The position numbers and the translations under genes are program-made. Shown here one piece after another: positions 19,112-27,562 of a stretch of DNA of 34,936 bases. Below the pieces are notes generated by a model. It was not told where the DNA came from. It saw nothing but the letters and a program-made list of their open reading frames with translations, and did no database searches. Source of the stretch: Caldilineaceae bacterium SB0662_bin_25 (GTDB lineage Bacteria > Chloroflexota > Anaerolineae > Caldilineales > Caldilineaceae); assembly GCA_009840225.1 (NCBI GenBank), contig VXOE01000384.1, positions 1-34,936 on the forward strand, read 5' to 3'. Numbering within the stretch: the stretch's first letter is position 1; each line of letters begins with the position of its first letter.

Positions 19112-20386
19112 GTGTCCTCAAAAAAAGTACTTCTCCTCACCACACCAAACAGTTACCGGACGCAGGACTATGTCGACGCTGCGACGCGTCTGGGAATCGA
19201 CGCAATAGTGGCGGTGGACCTACCTGGGATGCTGGCTGAAGAATGGAACGTCCCCCTCGGCGCAGAATTTGGCCGCCCTGATAAGGCCGCAGAGAAGATT
19301 GTCGAAGCGCTGGCCAATTCGGGCGGGTCAGTCAGTGGCGAAATCTGTGTCGATGCCGTCCTGGCGCTGGATGACTCCGGGTCCCGGGTAGCGGCGTTGG
19401 TTGCGGCAGAATTGGGACTACCCCACAACGAGCCAATGGCGGCGGAAGCTGCCCGCAATAAGTTCCAAATGCGGACGTTGCTTGCCGCGTGCGGCGCTCC
19501 CGTACCCGAATTCCGCGAGTTTCAAACAAGTGACAACCTGAAAGAGATAATCGCCCGAACGGAGGAGGAAATCGGGTACCCGTGCGTGGTCAAGCCTGAA
19601 GAGTTGAACGGGAGCCGCGGTGTCATCAGGGCAAACCTGCGCTGCGAGTTGGCTGCCGCGGTGAGAAGGCTGACTGCCCTGATTGGGCGCGAGCAACCAT
19701 TCCTGATTGAGGGCTACATTCCCGGGGTGGAGGTCGCTCTCGAAGGCCTCTTGGATAGAGACCGCCTGCACTGTCTGGCCTTGTTCGACAAGCCAGACCC
19801 ACTGGAAGGACCATACTTCGAGGAGACGATATACGTTACCCCCTCAAGGCTGCCGCCTGAAGTGCAGAATCAAATCGCAGAGACGACAGAGGCGGCGGCG
19901 CGGGGACTGGGCCTGCAGACGGGACCCATTCACGCCGAGCTGCGGATCAATGCCGAGGGTCCATGGATTGTGGAGGTCGCCGGGCGGTCGATAGGTGGAC
20001 TTTGCTCGCGAATCTTAAGGTTTGGAATGGAGGTCGGCAACGGCAGTTCGCTGGAGGAGCTGATTCTGCGGCAGGCGTGCGGTCTGCCACTGGCAAGCCT
20101 GGAGCGGGAGTCACAGGCCGGCGGAGTGATGATGATTCCGATTCCTGAAGGGGGTATTCTGCGCCACTTGAGCGGCGTTGAGGAGGCGAAGGAAGTGGCG
20201 GGAATCGAGGATGTTCAGATTACTGCACGGTTGAACCAGTCCCTTGTTCCCCTGCCTGAGGGCGATGCCTATCTGGGCTTCATTTTTTCCAAGGGACCGT
20301 CGCCGGCAGCAGTGGAGGATGCGCTGCGACAAGCACACTCGTTACTACAGTTCGAGATCGACCCGGAGTTTGCGTTGGTACAGTAA
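19112..20386 (+). CDS. ATP-grasp domain protein (carboxylate-amine/thiol ligase-like), GTG start
   Basis: 424 aa; 'RNKFQMRTLLAACGAPVPEF', 'GYPCVVKPEELNGSRGVIRA', 'FLIEGYIPGVEVALEGLL', 'GPIHAELRINAEGPWIVEVAGRSIGG'. Confidence 0.88.
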   Translation: MSSKKVLLLTTPNSYRTQDYVDAATRLGIDAIVAVDLPGMLAEEWNVPLGAEFGRPDKAAEKIVEALANSGGSVSGEICVDAVLALDDSGSRVAALVAAELGLPHNEPMAAEAARNKFQMRTLLAACGAPVPEFREFQTSDNLKEIIARTEEEIGYPCVVKPEELNGSRGVIRANLRCELAAAVRRLTALIGREQPFLIEGYIPGVEVALEGLLDRDRLHCLALFDKPDPLEGPYFEETIYVTPSRLPPEVQNQIAETTEAAARGLGLQTGPIHAELRINAEGPWIVEVAGRSIGGLCSRILRFGMEVGNGSSLEELILRQACGLPLASLERESQAGGVMMIPIPEGGILRHLSGVEEAKEVAGIEDVQITARLNQSLVPLPEGDAYLGFIFSKGPSPAAVEDALRQAHSLLQFEIDPEFALVQ

Positions 20387-20395
20387 TGACCGCCG

Positions 20396-20716
20396 CTACT
20401 TCCGGGGCGCCCCTTTGCCTGCAGGCACGCCTTTGCCCGCACCCGGAGTTCCTTCGGGTGTCCACCCTTCCGGCATCTTGGCGCCAACCCCGAAGAAAAA
20501 CTCTTCCATCTGCTCGGCCAGAAAATCGCGTGACTGCTGATCGCCGAGGCTGAGGCCGTAATGGTTTATGAGGACGACCGAGTACTGCATCCACATATCC
20601 CAGGCAGATTGCGAAATGTTCTCAAAGATCCGCTTGCCCAACTCGCCCGGATAGGGGGGCGACTCCAGACCAGGCAGTTCCTGTCCGATCTTTGCACACT
20701 GTACCAGGTGAGCCAT
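20396..20716 (-). CDS. YggX-like oxidative damage protection / Fe(II)-trafficking protein with Gly/Lys/Pro tail
   Basis: 'MAHLVQCAKIGQELPGLESPPYPGELGKRIFENISQSAWDMWMQYSVVLINHYGLSLGDQQSRDFLAEQMEEFFFG'; N-terminal Cys, YPGELGKRI and W..W...LIN features match YggX. ATG at 20716 with GGGAG upstream is preferred over 20731. Confidence 0.85.
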   Translation of the reverse strand: MAHLVQCAKIGQELPGLESPPYPGELGKRIFENISQSAWDMWMQYSVVLINHYGLSLGDQQSRDFLAEQMEEFFFGVGAKMPEGWTPEGTPGAGKGVPAGKGAPRK

Positions 20717-20745
20717 TTTTTTTGCTCCCAACCTAATATAGAGTC

Positions 20746-20761
20746 AACTGTGGCCACAATT
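20746..20761. promoter_or_regulatory. Near-perfect 16-nt palindrome (candidate operator) in the yggX/formyltransferase intergenic region
   Basis: AACTGTGGCCACAATT; inner TGTGGCCACA is a perfect 10-bp palindrome; overlaps the minus-strand -10/start region. Confidence 0.45.
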
Positions 20762-20788
20762 ATACGGCCTGAGCCGAGTCTGTGTCAA
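20759..20788 (-). promoter_or_regulatory. Consensus sigma70-type promoter for yggX-like gene
   Basis: Minus strand TTGACA-cagactcggctcaggccg (18)-TATAAT (+ strand 20783-20788 and 20759-20764). Confidence 0.7.
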
Positions 20789-20793
20789 AGGAA

Positions 20794-21789
20794 ATGCGTA
20801 CCCTTTTCATGGGAATGTCCGGACAGTTCAGCCACATTGTGCTGGAGAGGCTGCTAGCTCGCGGTATCAAAGTGGTCGCGGTACTGCTCACCGGACCGAA
20901 AAATGTCCCGCTCCGGGCGGTTTTTCCTGCTGCCGGCACCGCCTTGCCTACCCAGGGGGAAGAGTTCGAACTACCGCTACTGGACCCGGCCGTTACCTTG
21001 GCGACGACGGCTCTGGAGGAGAGACGTGTGAGCAGGAGCGGCAGGCGGGGCAACTCTGCTTCGCATGTGGCCAGCGTATCAGGAAGCCCTCTGGCACTCG
21101 CCGCAAATAAAGGCATTCCTGCATATGAATGCGGGAAGGTCGGCCATCAGGAGACTACCGGCTGGTTGAAGGAGTTGGCGCCGGACGTAGTTAGTGTGGC
21201 CTGCTGGAACAGCATTATTCCTGCGCCTGTACTGGAGATTCCTCGATACGGTTTTCTGAATGTGCATCCTTCATTACTGCCCGCCTACAGGGGGCCGTTT
21301 CCTCTTTTCTGGCAATTTCGCAATGGGGAAACGGAGACGGGTGTAACAGTTCATTGGATGGACGCGGGCCTCGATTCGGGTGACATTGCGGGGCGGCGAG
21401 AGATTCGATTCAGGGAGGGAATCCGTGGCGCAAGCGCTGAAGCGCTTTGCGCGAAGTCAGGGGGAAACCTGCTGGCCGAGATTATTGGAAGGCTGTCGCG
21501 GAGTGACGCATTAAGGCAACCCCAGCCTTCGGGGGGGACCTACTATCCTGCGCCCTCACAAGACGACTTCACCCTCGATTCCAATTGGCACGCGAGGAGA
21601 GCATTCAATTTCATGCGGGCGACCGCTGAGTGGGGTATACCTTTCAGCGTAGAATCGGATGGTAGATTGTACCGGCTGAGTGACGCGATACAATGGCAGG
21701 AGGACGCTTCAACGGAAACGCCAGATTGCGGAATGGTATGGGCTTCCTTTCAGGGCGGCAGTGTGTTAGCTGAAGAGTGGCCCGATTGA
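20794..21789 (+). CDS. Methionyl-tRNA formyltransferase-like formyl transferase
   Basis: 'MRTLFMGMSGQFSHIVLERLLARGIKVVAVLL', catalytic-type motif 'GFLNVHPSLLPAYRGPFPLFW' and 'TVHWMDAGLDSGDIAGRREI'. ATG at 20794 with aaagga upstream; the track start is 20782. Confidence 0.85.
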   Translation: MRTLFMGMSGQFSHIVLERLLARGIKVVAVLLTGPKNVPLRAVFPAAGTALPTQGEEFELPLLDPAVTLATTALEERRVSRSGRRGNSASHVASVSGSPLALAANKGIPAYECGKVGHQETTGWLKELAPDVVSVACWNSIIPAPVLEIPRYGFLNVHPSLLPAYRGPFPLFWQFRNGETETGVTVHWMDAGLDSGDIAGRREIRFREGIRGASAEALCAKSGGNLLAEIIGRLSRSDALRQPQPSGGTYYPAPSQDDFTLDSNWHARRAFNFMRATAEWGIPFSVESDGRLYRLSDAIQWQEDASTETPDCGMVWASFQGGSVLAEEWPD

Positions 21790-21895
21790 GCACCGTATAC
21801 GAACATCGCCAATCAGTTTCTTGCCCAAGAAGGTTAGACCAGACGATCCGAAACAGTATTCGACCAACTTGCATTCAAATGACAGGAGATCACCG

Positions 21896-22903
21896 ATGTC
21901 ACTCATGTCAATACCGCCGGGAATGAAGATCGCGGCTCAGGTGTCACCCGAAGCCAGCGAGGAGGACCTGCAGTTTGTGAAGCAGATGGGGCTGGACTGG
22001 GCCGTTTGCTGGACGGACGGCGAACACGCCGGCTATGACTACTATGCCAGGACCAAGGAGCGGTTTGAGAAGGCAGGGGTCCGGGTCTACGGGTTTGGTA
22101 ACCGGGAAGTGCACAACCAGGACGCGATCGTTCTGGGTTTGGATAATCGCGATGCCAAGATCGAGGAGTACGTCAGCCATCTGAGAGCACTGGGCAAAGC
22201 CGGGATTCCCTATACTACGTACGCGCACATGGGGAACGGTATCTGGAGCACGAAGCGCGAGCTGACGCGAGGCGGTGCCTCGGCGCGAGGATTCGACCTG
22301 GCAAAGGCAGACGCCGGACATTGGGCGGGACGCTACTACCATCTGCCGCTCACACACGGTCGGACTTATTCCGAAGATGAGATTTGGGAAAACTTCCGCT
22401 ACTTCGTTTCCCAAGCCGCTCCGGTGGCCGAAGAGGAAGGCGTCCGCATAGGCATTCACCCTGACGACCCTCCCCAGCCAGAGCTAGGGGGAATCCCCCG
22501 GTGCATTTTCAGCAGTTTCGATGGTTACTACAGGGCAATGGACATCGCCAGCAGCCCCAACGTGGGCATCTGTTTCTGCATTGGTTGCTGGTTGGAAGGC
22601 GGCGATCTGATGGGCAAAGGGGTTGAGGAGTCTCTGCAGGAGTTCGGTCAGGCGAATAAGCTCTTCAAGATTCACTTTCGTAACGTTGACCAGCCGTTGC
22701 CTCACTTTGTCGAGACGTTCGTGGACGACGGCTATTTTGACATGTACAAGGCGATGCGTGTGCTGGAGCAGACCGGCTTCGACGGTGTACTGATTCCGGA
22801 CCACATTCCCATGATGGCGGACGATCAGCGCATCGGTACTGCCTATACGATTGGGTACATGAAGGCTCTGCTGGCCCGGGCGCAGGAAGAAGTGAAAGGG
22901 TAA
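21896..22903 (+). CDS. Mannonate dehydratase-like (UxuA family) TIM-barrel protein
   Basis: 'LQFVKQMGLDWAVCWTDG', 'EEGVRIGIHPDDPPQPELGGIPRCIFSSFDGYYRAMDI', 'LFKIHFRNVDQPLPHFVETFVDDGYFDMYKAMRVLEQTGFDGVLIPDH'. ATG at 21896 with aggag upstream. Confidence 0.88.
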   Translation: MSLMSIPPGMKIAAQVSPEASEEDLQFVKQMGLDWAVCWTDGEHAGYDYYARTKERFEKAGVRVYGFGNREVHNQDAIVLGLDNRDAKIEEYVSHLRALGKAGIPYTTYAHMGNGIWSTKRELTRGGASARGFDLAKADAGHWAGRYYHLPLTHGRTYSEDEIWENFRYFVSQAAPVAEEEGVRIGIHPDDPPQPELGGIPRCIFSSFDGYYRAMDIASSPNVGICFCIGCWLEGGDLMGKGVEESLQEFGQANKLFKIHFRNVDQPLPHFVETFVDDGYFDMYKAMRVLEQTGFDGVLIPDHIPMMADDQRIGTAYTIGYMKALLARAQEEVKG

Positions 22904-22911
22904 GTACTGCC

Positions 22912-23784
22912 ATGAAAACAGTAGGGATTCTGAGCCCCGGAGACATGGGGCATACGGTAGGTGAGCGGCTGAAAGCGCACGGTCTGCGAGTAATCGCGCA
23001 TCTGGCCGACCGCAGCGCTCGCACGCGAGGCCTGGCCGAAAAGGCAGGAATTGAAGAGGTAGATTCTTACGACTCGCTGGTTGAAATGGCGGATGTCGTG
23101 CTGTGCATCCTTGTGCCCGCGGAGGCGGGGGCGGCAGCCCTGACCGTGGCGAAGGCTCTTCGCCGGACAGGCACTGACCTGCTCTATGCCGACTGCAACG
23201 CGGTCGCACCGCAGACGACCATCAAGATTGGCCGGACGATAACTGAAGCCGGTGGCCGGTTTGTAGATGCCTCGATCATTGGGCCCCCACCGCGCCGCGA
23301 GGGGGCGACGCGGTTCTACGCGTCGGGCGTGCACGCGGGCAAGCTGGCGAAGCTCGAAGACTACGGGCTCGATGTGCCCGTCATCAGCGACAATATAGGT
23401 GATGCTTCTGCCATCAAAATGTGCTATGCGGGAATGACCAAGGGACTGACCGCGCTTTGCACAAACCTGCTGGTTGCTGCAGAGGCGTTGGGAATACGTG
23501 ATGCCCTGTTTGACGAGTGGGGTTTGAGCCAGGAGGCAATGCTAAAGCGCGTGCAGGGCCTGCCAAGTATGCCGCCTAAGTCACGCCGTTGGGTAGGCGA
23601 GATGGAAGAAATAGCGGCGACGATGGCAGCTGTTGGAATGTCGCCGAAGTTCCACGAAGGTGCCGCAGACATCTACCGATTTGTAGGTGCTTCGGCTTTG
23701 GCAGATCGGACCCCTGAAGACCCCGAAGAGCCTTCGCTGGAGGAAATGTTGAAGCTGTTGGTGGGGTCGCTGCCTACGCGGTGA
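22912..23784 (+). CDS. NAD(P)-binding beta-hydroxyacid dehydrogenase-like protein with C-terminal DUF1932-type domain
   Basis: 'KTVGILSPGDMGHTVGERLKAHGLRVIAHLADRSART', 'ADVVLCILVPAEA', 'SAIKMCYAGMTKGLTALCTNLLVAAEALGI'. Confidence 0.87.
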   Translation: MKTVGILSPGDMGHTVGERLKAHGLRVIAHLADRSARTRGLAEKAGIEEVDSYDSLVEMADVVLCILVPAEAGAAALTVAKALRRTGTDLLYADCNAVAPQTTIKIGRTITEAGGRFVDASIIGPPPRREGATRFYASGVHAGKLAKLEDYGLDVPVISDNIGDASAIKMCYAGMTKGLTALCTNLLVAAEALGIRDALFDEWGLSQEAMLKRVQGLPSMPPKSRRWVGEMEEIAATMAAVGMSPKFHEGAADIYRFVGASALADRTPEDPEEPSLEEMLKLLVGSLPTR

Positions 23785-23809
23785 GACCGCCCTAAGGGGC
23801 GCTCTTTTT
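23783..23809 (+). terminator. Rho-independent terminator
   Basis: GAG-ac-CGCCC-TAAG-GGGCG-CTC followed by TTTTT, immediately at the stop codon of the upstream CDS. Confidence 0.75.
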
Positions 23810-23978
23810 CATATTCCTTGAACAGGGTGATTTGGGAGCAAGTCCTGCACTTGCCATGAGAGGCCGACAGGAGTCGCTCCTAATGTCCACGAACGGCCGC
23901 AAGTTTACCTCATGTCATTGGAATCGAACGGGATCATCCTAAGGCCATTCTGGACTCTCTCACAGGTGCCTCTTCCTG

Positions 23979-24051
23979 TTGCCCCAGGACGCGTGGTGCT
24001 CTAACTGTCCACCGTAGTAAGAACATGAGCGCTGGCAAGCAACTGGGGCAA
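23979..24051. repeat. Perfect 9-bp inverted repeat with 55-nt spacer in non-coding region
   Basis: TTGCCCCAG (23979-23987) / CTGGGGCAA (24043-24051). Confidence 0.4.
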
Positions 24052-24185
24052 TGCAACTGAACAACGGCTCCTAAACAATGAAGGAAAGGTACGCCCTTCT
24101 GCAGGCACAAGCGTGCGCAGGCGATTCCCCAAGCATTTCGGTGAGGGGGCAGGGTGTCGAAGAGCTATAGCTTACAAGGAACTGC

Positions 24186-25085
24186 TCAAATCTTGAGGCC
24201 GCTGAGGACGACACCCTGAATGAAGTAGCGCTGGGCAGCGGCGAATAAGGTGATGACGGGCACAGTCATGATGGCTGCCGCGGCCATCAGCAGGTGATCG
24301 CGCGGGTCCCGGGTTTCAAGAGGAATATTCTGAAAGAAGCGGAGGCCGACGGCGGCAGTAAATAGGTCGACTCTGTTGAGGTAGATAAAGGGACCGAAGA
24401 ATTCGTTCCAGTCGCCCAAGAACTGCAGGATCGCAACTGTAGTCAGTGCGGGCTTCATGAGGGGCAGGAGCACGCCCCAGAGGATGCGGATGGGGGACGC
24501 GCCGTCCATGAGCGCGGCTTCGTCTAAGTCTCTGGGGATCGACATGATGAACTGGCGCAGGAGGAAGATCATGAAAGCGCCGCCGCCCAGCCAGGAGCCA
24601 ATCGTAAGTGGGACGTAAGTGTTGATGAGTTTTAGGTTGAAGAAGAGAACATATTGGGGAATGAGGGTGACCTGGGTGGGAATCATCATCGTGCCAAGCA
24701 TGAGGACGAACCAGACCTCCTTGCCGACGTAGTTGAAGCGGGCAAAGGAGTATGCGGTCAGGGAGCCGGTAATGATGACGCCCGGGATAGTGATCGCGGT
24801 GATCAGGAAGCTATTGGCCATCCAGCGTGCGAACGGTACGGAATTGAAGACCATGGCATAGTTTCCCCACTGTGGGACGGCGGGGAAGAGATGGGGTTCG
24901 AAGGAACGCAGCTCCTTCCAGGTTTGCAGAGAGCTTGAGACCGTCCAGAATAGGGGGAAAGCAAACATTAGAGCGGCGATGGTGAGAAGAAGGTACGTGA
25001 CTGCCCTCTGGGCACGATTGCGACCGCGTCGGTAAACATCGGCGCGGAGTTCGGTACTGGGCAGGCGTTCGATTGTTGCGGCCAT
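24186..25085 (-). CDS. Carbohydrate ABC transporter permease (MalG/UgpE-like)
   Basis: 'LFWTVSSSLQTWKELRSFEPHLFPAVPQWGNYAMVF', EAA-type loop 'RDLDEAALMDGASPIRILWGVLLPLMKPALTTVAIL'. Confidence 0.95.
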   Translation of the reverse strand: MAATIERLPSTELRADVYRRGRNRAQRAVTYLLLTIAALMFAFPLFWTVSSSLQTWKELRSFEPHLFPAVPQWGNYAMVFNSVPFARWMANSFLITAITIPGVIITGSLTAYSFARFNYVGKEVWFVLMLGTMMIPTQVTLIPQYVLFFNLKLINTYVPLTIGSWLGGGAFMIFLLRQFIMSIPRDLDEAALMDGASPIRILWGVLLPLMKPALTTVAILQFLGDWNEFFGPFIYLNRVDLFTAAVGLRFFQNIPLETRDPRDHLLMAAAAIMTVPVITLFAAAQRYFIQGVVLSGLKI

Positions 25086-25091
25086 CTTCTC

Positions 25092-26036
25092 TTAGCTCCC
25101 GTAGTAGAAAACCCAGCGGCGTGAGAGTCGCAGTTGCCAAATGGTGAGGGATACGATTACGAATGCGAAAAACCAGGCCAATGTGGCAGCGTAACCCATG
25201 TTCCAATAGTCGAAGGCGTGACGGTAAAGGTGCAGGCTGTAGAATGTCGTTGCGAAACCAGGACCTCCCTCAGTGGCAACAAACGCCGCGGTGAAGACCT
25301 GCAGTCCGCCGATGACGCCAAGTACCATATTGAAAAAGATTGTGGGCGTCAGTAGAGGAATCGTTACGTGGCGCAGCTTGTGAAGCGCGGTTGCGCCGTC
25401 GATCGAGGCGGCCTCGTAGAGAGATTCGGGGATGCCTTGGAGGCCGGCGAGAAAAATGATCATGCGCGTGCCTCCCAGTCCTTGCCACAAGCCCATGATG
25501 ATCAGCGATGGAATCGCCCAGCGGCGGTCTCCGAACCAACCTGGCGGATCTGACCAGCCAAGGTCGATCAGCCACTGGTTGATAATGCCGAAGTCGGCGT
25601 GCAGCAGCCATTTCCAGAGGACGACCGAGGCAACAATAGGCACCAATGAGGGCATGAAGAATAGTGTGCGGTAGGTGGCGAGGCCTCGCAGTTTGGCGTT
25701 GAGGAGGATGGCCAGGAACATGGAACCAATGACGCCCAGGGGTACGCCCACGCCTGCGTAGTAGAAGGTACGGCCCAGTGACGTATAGAAGAGGGGATCG
25801 TCGAAAAACATCTTGACATAGTTGTCGAGGCCGAGCCATTCGGGTGGACTGAGAACATCGTACTTGGTGAAGCTCAAGTAGAGAGAGAAGAGCCCCGGGC
25901 CGAGAAAGAGCCCCAAGAAGCCAAGTAGCCAAGGGGTGAGAAAGAGATACCCGTAGAAGTTTTCCCGCCTCTGCCGCGATGTCGTGAGCATTTCTGAGAA
26001 GCCCGACAATCTCAGGCGGTTGGCCAGAGTCGCCAT
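25092..26036 (-). CDS. Carbohydrate ABC transporter permease (MalF/UgpA-like)
   Basis: 'FLTPWLLGFLGLFLGPGLFSLYLSFTKYDVLSPPEWLGLDNY', 'ESLYEAASIDGATALHKLRHVTIPLLTPTIFFNMVLG'. Confidence 0.95.
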   Translation of the reverse strand: MATLANRLRLSGFSEMLTTSRQRRENFYGYLFLTPWLLGFLGLFLGPGLFSLYLSFTKYDVLSPPEWLGLDNYVKMFFDDPLFYTSLGRTFYYAGVGVPLGVIGSMFLAILLNAKLRGLATYRTLFFMPSLVPIVASVVLWKWLLHADFGIINQWLIDLGWSDPPGWFGDRRWAIPSLIIMGLWQGLGGTRMIIFLAGLQGIPESLYEAASIDGATALHKLRHVTIPLLTPTIFFNMVLGVIGGLQVFTAAFVATEGGPGFATTFYSLHLYRHAFDYWNMGYAATLAWFFAFVIVSLTIWQLRLSRRWVFYYGS

Positions 26037-26055
26037 AGGTTACTCCGAGAGATGG

Positions 26056-26092
26056 GAGCGGCGGGCAGAGGCTGATATTCCGCCCACCGCTC
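26056..26092 (-). repeat. Intercistronic stem-loop downstream of first SBP gene
   Basis: GAGCGG-c-GGGC (26056-26066) / GCCC-a-CCGCTC (26082-26092): 10 pairs with one mismatch, 15-nt loop. Confidence 0.6.
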
Positions 26093-26110
26093 TGTAGTTG
26101 CCCTTGAATA

Positions 26111-27454
26111 TCAGGCCGGTTCCATATCCAGGACTGCCTGGATATTGTCGTTCAGGTCCTGCAGGCCTTGCTCGAACTCAACCGGCTGGTGGGGGTCGAG
26201 AAGGAGGTCGGTCCACTGCTGGACGGCTGAGGTATACTCGCGGCCGCGCGAGTTGGCGGGCGCGTGGGCGGGTATGCCGTTCTCAAGGCTCGAGATGAAC
26301 CACTCGTGGATCGGGTCTTCTTCGATGAGAGAGTCGACCACGTCGGGCCGCACCATGGCAAAGTTGCCGCCGACCAGGTTGAAGCCAAGGCTGCCGTCGT
26401 GGCCTGCGATATGCAGGAGGAACTGGTAGCCGACGTCGGCGTGGTCCTGCCCGGTGCGAAGGTTCCATGTGCCGCCGCGAAGCTGCGAGGGGTAGCGGCC
26501 GTCTTCGCGTGCCGGGAAGAGGATCTGCCCGGCCTTGGCGACGCTTTCGTCCTCGATCTGGTTGTTGAAGTTGCGAACGCAAAGGGAGCCGCACCAGTTC
26601 ATCGTCAGAAGGCCCGCCACAAGTGCGCCGCCGGCGTTGTCGATGTCGCCGGGGGCGGGGAGTACCTGGTCAACGACACCGAGGTCATAGGCCCAGCGCA
26701 TGGCTTCTGTGGCGTTGGCGTCTTCGAGGAGGAGACACTGGGTGCCATCCTCGTTGATGAGTGAACTGCCAAACAGTCGGCACAATACGACGACGGTCGC
26801 TTCATTATGGCTGATATTGAGGCCGAAGCGCTCACCTTCCACGTAGAAGGAGTGTGCCCACTCGTGGATCATGTCGATCGACACATCACGGCCGACCGGA
26901 TCCGGAACATCCAGACCGGCCTCTTCGACATGGACTGTATTGAGTACCAGCGTGTCGAAGCCTGCCCAGCCCCAGCTGGGGAAACCGTACAGCGCGCCCT
27001 GGTAGTATTGCAGGCTCATGAAGTGTTCGAACCACTGCCCGAGGTCGGTGCTGTCGGCGGCGACCAACTCATCGATGGGCATGATGATGTCTTTGTTGAT
27101 GGCGCGCCAGAAGTGGTAATGCGATGGGTCGAAGGCGATGATTTCGCCGAGGTCTCCGGCCGCCTGTGCAGCGTACATCTTGGCGTAATTGTCCTGCTGG
27201 CCGGAGCCGGCGAGCGGTCGCAGCTCGATAGTTACATCGGGATGCATTTCGGCAAAAGTTTCCATTCGCTCTTCGTTCCAGCCGCTGCCAATGCCGCGGA
27301 AGGTGTCCCAGCGCAGGTGGACCGGCTCCATGGCGGCGCCTTCGTCGGCCATGTCTCCTTCAGGGGCTGCCGGGGCGACACAGGCTGCAAGTGCGCCGGC
27401 GGATACTGCGAGAGCGCCCTGCAAGAATGAACGTCTTGATACGCGGTCTTTCAT
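26111..27454 (-). CDS. Extracellular solute-binding protein (Tat-type lipoprotein signal)
   Basis: 'MKDRVSRRSFLQGALAVSAGALAACVAPAAPEGDMADEGAAMEPVHLRWDTFRGIGSGWNEERMETFAEMHPDVTIEL'; adjacent to permeases. Confidence 0.93.
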   Translation of the reverse strand: MKDRVSRRSFLQGALAVSAGALAACVAPAAPEGDMADEGAAMEPVHLRWDTFRGIGSGWNEERMETFAEMHPDVTIELRPLAGSGQQDNYAKMYAAQAAGDLGEIIAFDPSHYHFWRAINKDIIMPIDELVAADSTDLGQWFEHFMSLQYYQGALYGFPSWGWAGFDTLVLNTVHVEEAGLDVPDPVGRDVSIDMIHEWAHSFYVEGERFGLNISHNEATVVVLCRLFGSSLINEDGTQCLLLEDANATEAMRWAYDLGVVDQVLPAPGDIDNAGGALVAGLLTMNWCGSLCVRNFNNQIEDESVAKAGQILFPAREDGRYPSQLRGGTWNLRTGQDHADVGYQFLLHIAGHDGSLGFNLVGGNFAMVRPDVVDSLIEEDPIHEWFISSLENGIPAHAPANSRGREYTSAVQQWTDLLLDPHQPVEFEQGLQDLNDNIQAVLDMEPA

Positions 27455-27505
27455 CTGTTTCTCTCCCAGGAGATATGACGGGTAAATGTGGTTTATGCTA
27501 AGAAT

Positions 27506-27540
27506 CCGCAGCCCAGGCTCCGTCGGGTCCTGAGCCGCGG
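27506..27540 (-). repeat. Intercistronic stem-loop downstream of second SBP gene
   Basis: CCGC-agccca-GGCTC-(11 nt)-GAGCC-GCGG: 5+4 pairs with a one-sided bulge. Confidence 0.45.
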
Positions 27541-27562
27541 TAAGAAAAACTTGAGATCAGGG

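Noticed and set aside
26264-27430. Plus-strand ORFs 26264-26764 and 26807-27430
   Set aside because: Antisense to the SBP gene with clear Tat/lipoprotein signal; no family recognised.
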